A stretch of 6,026 nt of DNA from Geobacter sp. UBA6169 (GTDB lineage Bacteria; Desulfobacterota; Desulfuromonadia; Geobacterales; Pseudopelobacteraceae): assembly GCA_002422265.1 (NCBI GenBank), contig DIUB01000226.1, forward strand, positions 19,040 to 25,065. Direction: 5' to 3'. Shown here in pieces: positions 1 through 4,662 of the stretch. The notes beneath the pieces are model-generated. The model ran no database searches and was not told where the DNA came from. It was given only the letters and a program-made list of their open reading frames with translations. Numbering within the stretch: the stretch's first letter is position 1; each line of letters opens with the position of its first letter. A program made the translations under genes and the position numbers.

Positions 1-43
1 CGACACAACGTTTAAAAACAAAGACGTATGAAGATGAGATCAC

Positions 44-93
44 TCACCCGAAAGGTGAAGCCACATTTTAAGTAAAGCTTCGATTTTCTTTGC
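44..93 (+). other. Two small hairpins in the leader before the chagasin-like gene
   Basis: TCACC (44-48) pairs with GGTGA (54-58) around a five-base CGAAA loop. GTAAAG (72-77) pairs with CTTTGC (88-93) with one G-U pair. Further on, CGGC (102-105) and CGGC (146-149) could each pair with GCCG (121-124), which would be mutually exclusive. I compared the region with the c-di-GMP (GEMM), cobalamin, SAM and fluoride riboswitch consensus sequences as I remember them and found no match. It may simply be untranslated leader or the tail of an upstream unit. Confidence 0.25.
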
Positions 94-120
94 GTTCGTA
101 GCGGCGTTGCGTGAGTAAAT
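83..120. repeat. Possible dispersed intergenic repeat fragment (TTTGCGTTCG...GTTGCGTGAG)
   Basis: The tract reads TTTGCGTTCG, then GTAGCGGC, then GTTGCGTGAG, with TTGCGT occurring twice (90-95 and 107-112). In one + frame it gives IFFAFVAALRE, and on the - strand LTQRRYERKENRSFT. Both resemble the CTTTGCG..TTTGCGTGAG-type tracts scattered through intergenic DNA of many unrelated bacteria, where they read as FAxLRE or TQRRK peptides in false ORFs. No full second copy is present in this window, so the repeat call rests on remembered similarity only. No gene on either strand uses it. Confidence 0.3.
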
Positions 121-166
121 GCCGTTTTCAGGATGAATGCAGTTCCGGCTTACTGGTACCGCCTTG

Positions 167-173
167 AAAGGAG
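167..173 (+). promoter_or_regulatory. Shine-Dalgarno AAAGGAG that fixes the start of the chagasin-like gene
   Basis: AAAGGAG lies 7 bases before ATG 181. The reading frame is also open upstream to an ATG at 133, but that codon has no properly spaced ribosome binding site. The 181 start also places the hydrophobic signal sequence at the extreme N-terminus. Confidence 0.75.
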
Positions 174-180
174 TCATACC

Positions 181-942
181 ATGCCGTTTCTGATTTTGGT
201 GGTCTGTTCACTGCTGCTGTTGCTGAGCAATCCTTTGTACGCACTTGAGCTGACCGAGCGGGATCACGGCAGAACCCTAACCATTGCTGCCGGAGAGCAG
301 GTGACCCTGCGGCTTGAGGGGAATCCGACCACCGGGTATCTGTGGGAGCTGCTGCGCTATAACCAGGAACTGCTGACCCTGGTGGGCGAGACCGGGTTTG
401 TGCGGGATGCCGACCGGCCCGGTGCGGGCGGCAGGTTCGTATTCCGTTTTGCTCCCCGGGCTGCTGGTGAAACCCGTTTGCAGCTGGTCTATCTGCGCCC
501 CTGGGAGAAAAAGGTCAAGCCGATCAGGACATTTGAGGTGGTGCTGAAGATCCAGGGTTCGGGTGGCGCTGTTGAAGAACAGCCGCTCTACCAGCCGATT
601 TTCAGACGTGTTGATGATCTGACCCTCTTACGGGTGACCCGTCCGGTGGAGCCGGTGCGTGCAGCTCAGTTGACCGGAATGCTGGCCGCGCCGTTGGGCG
701 TCTACCGGGCCGGAAAGCTGCAAGGCACTGAAATCCTGCTGGTGCTGCGGGGCAGGCAATCGGCTCTGAGCCTGAGCGTACCGTCCTATTCCGAGCGTCC
801 GCTGGAGGCACGCTGGCTGAATGCCAAACTGCTCTATCTGGAACTCTGGTTTAACCCCCGCAACGGTGTCTACTGGATCTTTGATGTAGAGCAGGAACGG
901 TTGGTTCTGCATGAACTGATGCAGGACGGACGTGAGCGATAA
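181..942 (+). CDS. Secreted chagasin-family (I42) peptidase-inhibitor-like protein with extra C-terminal domain
   Basis: The 253-residue product starts with a hydrophobic segment (residues 2-16) and a likely signal-peptidase site after NPLYA (residue 21), so it is probably periplasmic or secreted. Residues about 24-125 carry the three inhibitor-loop signatures of chagasin/ICP proteins: NPTTGYLW (48-55), GAGG (81-84) and RPWE (106-109). In known members these loops block papain-like cysteine proteases, but the target here is unknown. Chagasins are usually about 110 residues. This one continues for about 125 more residues, ending in an aromatic beta-rich stretch (RWLNAKLLYLELWF, then YWIFDVEQERLVLHEL) whose family I do not recognise. 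The signal sequence lacks basic residues if it starts at 181. A start at 133 would add RLER but lacks a ribosome binding site. The STAS gene follows 18 bases later, suggesting one transcript. Confidence 0.85.
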   Translation: MPFLILVVCSLLLLLSNPLYALELTERDHGRTLTIAAGEQVTLRLEGNPTTGYLWELLRYNQELLTLVGETGFVRDADRPGAGGRFVFRFAPRAAGETRLQLVYLRPWEKKVKPIRTFEVVLKIQGSGGAVEEQPLYQPIFRRVDDLTLLRVTRPVEPVRAAQLTGMLAAPLGVYRAGKLQGTEILLVLRGRQSALSLSVPSYSERPLEARWLNAKLLYLELWFNPRNGVYWIFDVEQERLVLHELMQDGRER

Positions 943-960
943 GCGAGAACGGAGGGTACG

Positions 961-1308
961 ATGGCAGCACTGGAGATTGTTGAACAGCACCATGATGCTG
1001 TAGTTGCCGGGCTTCTGCAGGGAAAGCTGGATGCTGAAAGTGTACCGGTCTTTGATCAGTGGCTCAATGCCCATCTGGATGCCGGTGTGCAACGGGTGGT
1101 GCTTGATCTGAGTGGGCTTTCGTATATCAGCAGTGCCGGTCTGCGCAGCATTATGAGTGCCTCCAAGGCATATAGCAGGCAATCAGGTCTCGCCCTGTGC
1201 GGCCTGTTTGGTATGGTGGGACAGGTGTTTCAGGTGTCGGGTTTTGCCGAGATACTTGAGCTGCACCATACCATGGATGAAGCGCTGAAGGCCGGTGCCC
1301 GGTCATGA
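961..1308 (+). CDS. STAS-domain anti-anti-sigma factor (SpoIIAA/RsbV-like)
   Basis: This 115-residue protein is essentially one STAS domain, the usual size for SpoIIAA/RsbV proteins. The signature is VVLDLSGLSYISSAGLR (47-62). Ser58 aligns with the serine phosphorylated in SpoIIAA/RsbV, while the Asp usually before it is Ser57. In the known partner switch, the unphosphorylated form binds the cognate kinase and frees that kinase's target, and phosphorylation ends the interaction. GGAGGG at 951-956 is a strong ribosome binding site for ATG 961. The stop overlaps the start of the RsbW-like gene (ATGA, 1305-1308), which fits equimolar expression of a cognate pair. Neither a sigma factor nor a PP2C phosphatase is encoded in this window, so the controlled output is unknown. 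Confidence 0.92.
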   Translation: MAALEIVEQHHDAVVAGLLQGKLDAESVPVFDQWLNAHLDAGVQRVVLDLSGLSYISSAGLRSIMSASKAYSRQSGLALCGLFGMVGQVFQVSGFAEILELHHTMDEALKAGARS

Positions 1309-1748
1309 GGCCCGGGCAGCTGGTGCGATGTGAACTTCAGGCCGATACCCGGCTGCTGGCCGGGTTGAAGCAGCAGCTGGTGGATGCAGTCGCTGAGTTA
1401 GGCTGGTCATGCGATGACCTGAACCGCTTTGAACTGGTGGTTGAGGAGGCAGTCATCAATATTATGCTGTATGCCTATCCGGATGGTGGTGGCTCGCTTG
1501 CCGTGGAACTTTGGCAGGGTGATGGTCAACTGCTGCATTTGCAGCTTGAGGATCAAGGCCCACCGTTTAACCCGCTGGAACCACGGAAGCTTGATCTTTC
1601 GGCACCGCTGGAGGAACGCAGTATCGGCGGACTGGGCGTGCATCTGGTGCAGTCCTTGAGCGACGGGATGTCGTACCAGCGCGAGAACGGGAGCAACCGG
1701 CTTGAGCTGGTGTTCAGGCAACGGGTGACGGCGCAGGAAGAATCGTGA
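1305..1748 (+). CDS. RsbW/SpoIIAB-like anti-sigma ATPase / serine kinase
   Basis: The 147-residue protein has the GHKL ATPase fold elements in order: N-box VVEEAVIN (45-52, with Glu48 and Asn52), G1 box EDQGPPFNP (82-90, with Asp83 and Gly85), and G2 box SIGGLGVHLV (106-115), followed by NRLELV (131-136). This matches the short RsbW/SpoIIAB-type kinases rather than membrane histidine kinases, since there is no HisKA or transmembrane part. It probably phosphorylates the STAS protein just upstream at Ser58 and binds a further partner. Its ATG overlaps the STAS stop, and only a weak Shine-Dalgarno sequence precedes it, so translational coupling is likely. The partner is not necessarily a sigma factor: many such pairs control other outputs. 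Confidence 0.9.
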   Translation: MRPGQLVRCELQADTRLLAGLKQQLVDAVAELGWSCDDLNRFELVVEEAVINIMLYAYPDGGGSLAVELWQGDGQLLHLQLEDQGPPFNPLEPRKLDLSAPLEERSIGGLGVHLVQSLSDGMSYQRENGSNRLELVFRQRVTAQEES

Positions 1749-1755
1749 TCAAAAA

Positions 1756-1796
1756 AACAACCGGTGTGCCGATAAGAAAACAGTTAACCCGTTGTT
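1756..1796 (+). other. Imperfect inverted repeat in the 80-base gap after the kinase gene
   Basis: AACAACCGG (1756-1764) can pair with CCGTTGTT (1789-1796) with one bulged C and a 24-base loop. There is no T-run after it, so it is not a standard terminator. It could be a weak processing or regulatory structure, or chance. I see no convincing -35/-10 pair here. The next gene's GAGG (1815-1818) lies 10 bases before ATG 1829. Confidence 0.2.
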
Positions 1797-1828
1797 CCAT
1801 CTCCCCTGATCAATGAGGCGCAGAGTTT

Positions 1829-2263
1829 ATGGCCGCAAAAGCAGCCAAACAATCACCAGGGTATACCGAAGATGCCGAGTATCGTTTTATCGGCAACCTC
1901 TTCGGCATGCTGATAGCCTGTGCCGGACTGCTGGCAGGGACCATGGTCCGCGAGTTCAGTCTTGATTACTGGCTGGAGGATATTGTGCCGCTATTGTTGC
2001 TGGCGTTAACCCTGCGCGGATTAATCAAAAACGGTCTGGATCTGGCCAAGGACAATATCTTCTACGAGGAGCAGAAAAAACAGGTGGCAGAAGCTCTGGC
2101 CCGCCAGCAGAGCCAGATGGAAGCGATGGCTGACCTGGGAGAACTGCCAAAACTGGCTGCCAAGCCGAACTATACCGAAGAAGAGGTGCTGGAGGCAGTC
2201 AGCAAGCGGATCGAGCAGCAGCGTGAAGATGCTGCCAAGAAGAACAAGATGGCGGGTAACTAG
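1829..2263 (+). CDS. Small membrane protein with two transmembrane helices and charged C-terminal tail
   Basis: I do not recognise a family for this 144-residue protein. Two hydrophobic helices are visible, at about 20-40 (FIGNLFGMLIACAGLLAGTMV) and about 52-67 (IVPLLLLALTLRGLI), joined by a short acidic loop (SLDYWLED). From residue 70 on it is highly charged and Gln/Glu/Lys/Arg/Ala-rich, with probable helices at 77-103 and 116-140, consistent with a soluble coiled-coil tail. The positively charged ends and the loop suggest both termini face the cytoplasm (inference). It sits 80 bases after the kinase gene and only 14 bases before the GspE/PilB-like ATPase. A membrane anchor or adaptor for that ATPase is therefore possible but undemonstrated. 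Confidence 0.8.
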   Translation: MAAKAAKQSPGYTEDAEYRFIGNLFGMLIACAGLLAGTMVREFSLDYWLEDIVPLLLLALTLRGLIKNGLDLAKDNIFYEEQKKQVAEALARQQSQMEAMADLGELPKLAAKPNYTEEEVLEAVSKRIEQQREDAAKKNKMAGN

Positions 2264-2277
2264 GTGCCCGGTAGCGC

Positions 2278-4065
2278 GTGAAAACAGGGCCGGTGCTGAC
2301 CATAGCCTATCTGACGGCAGTGTTGCTTGAACGGAGTCTGCTGACTGAAGAGCAGCGGGCCACGGTGCTGGCCCGGGCCAAATCCCAGGAGGTCAGGCTG
2401 GCAGCCGGACCGCACACCGCCGGGCGTCGTCTGCATCGCAGTGGCGAAATTCCTTCACCGGCTCAGGTGCTTGCTTCGTTTAACCTTGAAGTTCCGGGTG
2501 GCAACGGGCGTATTCTTTCGGAAGACAGCATCACCGAGGCGCTTGCCGCCAGTCTGCAGATTCCCTACCTCAAGATTGATCCCCTGAAACTTGATCTTGA
2601 TCTGGTCACCTCCTATATCTCACGCCCCTTTGCCCTGAAACATCTGATCGTGCCGGTTGGCGGTGGTCAGGGAACCTTGACGGTTGCGGTTGCCGACCCG
2701 TTTAACGATGATCTGCTGCGGGAGCTTGCTACTGCCCATCGTCTGACGGTTCAGCGGGTACTCAGCTCCACCACCGATATTCAAAAAATCCTGCGGGAGT
2801 TTTACGGTTTTCGGGCCTCGGTTGCTGCTGCAGAGGCTGAATCATCTGCCGTGGTTGACCTGGGCAACCTTGAGCAGCTCTTTAAACTGCGGGGTGAGCA
2901 GGAGCTTGAGGGCAATGACCGGCATATCATCTCGGCCGTAGATTTTCTGCTCTCCTACGCCTTTGACCAGCGGGCCAGTGATATCCATATTGAGCCCAAG
3001 CGGGAGAAATGTCTGATCCGTTTCCGGCTGGACGGGCTGCTGCACAATATCCACCTCTTGCCCAAACCGCTGCATGCACCGATTGTATCGAGGATCAAGA
3101 TCCTCTCACGCATGGATCTGGCGGAAAAACGGCGTCCCCAGGATGGGCGGATCAAGACCAGTCACAACAACAAAGAGGTTGAACTGCGGGTCTCAACCGT
3201 GCCGACGGTCTTTGGCGAGAAGGTGGTAATCCGGATATTTGATCCTGACATCCTGCTGCAGGAACTGGACTCAATCGGTTTTTATGCCCGCGAATACAGT
3301 CTGTACAACGGTTTTATCCACCGCCCCAACGGCATTATCCTGGTAACCGGTCCCACCGGATCCGGCAAGACCACCACACTCTATTCAACGCTGCGCACCC
3401 TGTCTTCACCGGAGGTTAACATAATCACCATTGAAGACCCGATCGAGATGGTGATGGAAGAGTTCAACCAGATTGCGGTTCAGCAGGGGATTGGCGTCAC
3501 CTTCGGTACCATTCTGCGTACTGTGCTTCGTCAGGATCCGGACATCATCATGGTGGGTGAGATCCGTGACAAGGAGACGGCTGATAATGCCGTGCAGGCG
3601 GCCCTGACCGGCCATCTGGTCTTGTCTACCCTGCATACCAATGATGCTCCCTCCTCCATTGCCCGACTGCTTGATCTGGGTGTGCCGTCCTATCTGATCA
3701 GCGCCACAGTGGTGGGAATCATTGCCCAGCGCCTGTTGCGCAAGATCTGCAGCCACTGCAAAACGGCCCGCCTGCTTTCTGCTGATGAGCGGGCCTATCT
3801 GCAGTTGGGGGATGAGGAGCGGACGGTCTGGCAGGGCGAAGGATGCAAGGAATGCCGGGGTACCGGGTACAAGGGAAGAACCGGTATTTTTGAGGTGCTT
3901 GAAATCAACGACCGGATCAAGCCGCTGGTGGTGGATGAGGTGGATCTTGCCATGCTTGTTGCAGCGGCTGAGCAGGATGGTTTTGGTTCACTACGCCGGC
4001 TTGCTATCCGCAAGATGCTGGAAGGGGTGACCACCTACGACGAAGTGATTTCGGTAACCGGCTGA
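2278..4065 (+). CDS. GspE/PulE/PilB-family type II secretion or type IV pilus assembly ATPase
   Basis: This 595-residue protein is a hexameric secretion ATPase of the GspE/PilB branch. Residues about 81-177 form the T2SSE-N (MshEN-like) domain. ASDIHIEP (233-240) opens the catalytic part, followed by Walker A GPTGSGKT (358-365), the Asp box ITIEDPIE (383-390), Walker B with IIMVGEIRD (423-431), the His box LVLSTLHTND (447-456), and a zinc tetracysteine module (C491, C494, C523, C526). The tetracysteine and N-terminal domain separate it from the PilT retraction ATPases. The first 80 residues are poorly conserved, and I cannot see a clean c-di-GMP-binding RLGxxL motif. The start is GTG 2278, with a weak AGGTG upstream; GTG 2293 is an in-frame alternative. 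No inner-membrane platform, pilin or secretin gene adjoins it in this window, so GspE and PilB roles cannot be separated. It ends just before a strong terminator. Confidence 0.93.
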   Translation: MKTGPVLTIAYLTAVLLERSLLTEEQRATVLARAKSQEVRLAAGPHTAGRRLHRSGEIPSPAQVLASFNLEVPGGNGRILSEDSITEALAASLQIPYLKIDPLKLDLDLVTSYISRPFALKHLIVPVGGGQGTLTVAVADPFNDDLLRELATAHRLTVQRVLSSTTDIQKILREFYGFRASVAAAEAESSAVVDLGNLEQLFKLRGEQELEGNDRHIISAVDFLLSYAFDQRASDIHIEPKREKCLIRFRLDGLLHNIHLLPKPLHAPIVSRIKILSRMDLAEKRRPQDGRIKTSHNNKEVELRVSTVPTVFGEKVVIRIFDPDILLQELDSIGFYAREYSLYNGFIHRPNGIILVTGPTGSGKTTTLYSTLRTLSSPEVNIITIEDPIEMVMEEFNQIAVQQGIGVTFGTILRTVLRQDPDIIMVGEIRDKETADNAVQAALTGHLVLSTLHTNDAPSSIARLLDLGVPSYLISATVVGIIAQRLLRKICSHCKTARLLSADERAYLQLGDEERTVWQGEGCKECRGTGYKGRTGIFEVLEINDRIKPLVVDEVDLAMLVAAAEQDGFGSLRRLAIRKMLEGVTTYDEVISVTG

Positions 4066-4072
4066 TACTGTG

Positions 4073-4099
4073 AAAAAGCCCGCATGGTGCGGGCTTTTT
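4073..4099. terminator. Bidirectional intrinsic terminator between the ATPase gene and the convergent small gene
   Basis: AAAAAGCCCGCA (4073-4084) pairs perfectly with TGCGGGCTTTTT (4088-4099) around a TGG loop. The A-run and T-run let it act on both strands. It lies 8 bases after the ATPase stop on + and 26 bases past the stop of the - strand gene. Confidence 0.95.
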
Positions 4100-4124
4100 A
4101 AACCAGGACCGTGGTTCCTTGTCG

Positions 4125-4421
4125 TCAGCAGCCGGCGCTTTTCTGGATCGTCTTAATAATCTTGCTGTCACCATCATAGCGAATCCGCAGTTCATCACCA
4201 ACCCGCACCTTGCGATCCTTGATCTTCTCCATGGTTGCATTATCTCGCGCCTGCAGCACAATCTGTGCTTCAGTCTTGCGATCCTTCAGGATCATTTCTG
4301 CACCGGCACCCTGCATTTTGATGGCGGTTATGGTGCCGATCATCTTCATTTCTGCAGCAAAAACAGCTGTAGACAACAGCGTTACCGTTACTGCGACAAC
4401 CAGTGAGAACAGCCTTTTCAT
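4125..4421 (-). CDS. Small exported protein of unknown function, beta-rich (OB-fold-like)
   Basis: The 98-residue product has a classic Sec signal peptide: MKRLF, then a hydrophobic stretch and a VFA|AE cleavage site after about residue 22. The mature part is about 76 residues. It shows alternating beta-type segments (MIGTITAIKMQG, AEMILKDRK, AQIVLQAR) and a VRVGDELRIRYDGDSKIIKTI ending. This layout resembles small periplasmic OB-like domains (DUF5666 type), but I cannot assign a family. The protein ends in a lone cysteine (SAGC), the only Cys in the protein. AGGAGG (4428-4433) sits 6 bases before the ATG and decides the start. The gene has its own promoter and terminator, so it is monocistronic. 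The reading frames on the opposite strand lack a signal and a ribosome binding site and are shadows. Confidence 0.85.
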   Translation of the reverse strand: MKRLFSLVVAVTVTLLSTAVFAAEMKMIGTITAIKMQGAGAEMILKDRKTEAQIVLQARDNATMEKIKDRKVRVGDELRIRYDGDSKIIKTIQKSAGC

Positions 4422-4464
4422 GATGCTCCTCCTCGATCTATGCCGTGATGCGGCCGGTAGTAGT

Positions 4465-4489
4465 GACAGACACGCAAGTGAGTGCTGTC
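4465..4489 (-). other. Hairpin in the 5' leader of the small exported protein
   Basis: In + orientation, GACAG (4465-4469) pairs with CTGTC (4485-4489), and inside it CAC (4471-4473) pairs with GTG (4482-4484), with A4470 bulged. It falls within the inferred 88-base leader and lies about 30 bases upstream of the Shine-Dalgarno sequence. It could affect mRNA stability, but no known riboswitch is recognised. Confidence 0.35.
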
Positions 4490-4515
4490 TTTGGTGCCGA
4501 TGCGAGACGGGCCGC

Positions 4516-4543
4516 AGTATAACGCAACTGATTCAGACGTCAA
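4516..4543 (-). promoter_or_regulatory. Sigma70-type promoter for the small exported protein
   Basis: Read on the - strand, TTGACG (4543-4538) and TATACT (4521-4516) are separated by 16 bases. Each hexamer matches 5 of 6 consensus positions. Transcription would begin near 4509, giving a leader of about 88 bases before the ATG at 4421. Confidence 0.65.
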
Positions 4544-4557
4544 TCGTACCGTTGTTC

Positions 4558-4563
4558 TATTAT
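4558..4563 (+). promoter_or_regulatory. Possible -10 element for the bio operon
   Basis: TATTAT matches 5 of 6 bases of the sigma70 -10 box. The best -35 candidate, TTCAGA (4532-4537), is 20 bases away, which is too far for a good promoter. A promoter must lie somewhere in 4430-4650 if bioB is not transcribed from elsewhere, because the terminator at 4073-4099 isolates it from the upstream genes. Confidence 0.25.
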
Positions 4564-4588
4564 GAAAATTTAACATGACTGCCCTGAA

Positions 4589-4633
4589 TTGCAGACCAAA
4601 AGCGTGCCTGCGGCAACCGGTCCCGGTTGACAA
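4589..4633 (+). promoter_or_regulatory. Palindrome and BirA-like half-sites before bioB
   Basis: CAACCG (4614-4619) and CGGTTG (4624-4629) form a palindrome, extendable to CAACCGG-TC-CCGGTTG. Separately, TTGCAGACC (4589-4597) matches 7 of 9 bases, and GGTTGACAA (4625-4633) 8 of 9, of the BirA half-sites TTGTAAACC and GGTTTACAA as I remember them. Their spacing is 27 bases instead of the usual 14-15, so a working BirA operator is doubtful. The location directly before a biotin operon is the main support. Confidence 0.3.
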
Positions 4634-4637
4634 GGAG
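4632..4637 (+). promoter_or_regulatory. Shine-Dalgarno AAGGAG out of register with the bioB start
   Basis: AAGGAG is 9 bases before ATG 4647, which opens a 15-codon out-of-frame ORF (MVPNRHEPRPSLSAC, stop TGA 4692-4694). This ORF overlaps the beginning of bioB. The homologous bioB ATG 4663 is 25 bases from this site and has no other good Shine-Dalgarno sequence. Confidence 0.45.
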
Positions 4638-4662
4638 CCGTGCTGCATGGTACCCAACCGGC

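Noticed and set aside
28..75. Short basic ORF MKMRSLTRKVKPHFK
   Set aside because: It has no Shine-Dalgarno sequence, is only 15 codons long and overlaps hairpin sequence, so chance is more likely.
1..120. c-di-GMP (GEMM) or other known riboswitch before the chagasin-like gene
   Set aside because: The hairpins do not match the GEMM core (no ACGCAAAGCC or matching receptor helix) or any other riboswitch consensus I could recall.
154..169. Sigma54-like TGGTAC...TTGA sequence
   Set aside because: The spacing is one base short and the second box lacks the required GC, and it overlaps the ribosome binding site.
133..180. Upstream ATG 133 as start of the chagasin-like gene
   Set aside because: It lacks a spaced ribosome binding site, whereas ATG 181 has AAAGGAG 7 bases upstream and puts the signal sequence at the N-terminus.
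628..1182. Long - strand ORF of 184 codons across the chagasin-like and STAS genes
   Set aside because: It crosses two well-supported + strand genes and has no recognisable domain, so it is a shadow frame.
4119..4406. + strand ORF over the small exported protein
   Set aside because: The opposite strand has a signal peptide, AGGAGG and a promoter, while this frame has none of these.
4627..4656. TTGACA (4627-4632) as the bioB -35 box
   Set aside because: No -10-like hexamer lies 16-18 bases downstream, and transcription would start inside or after the bioB start codon.
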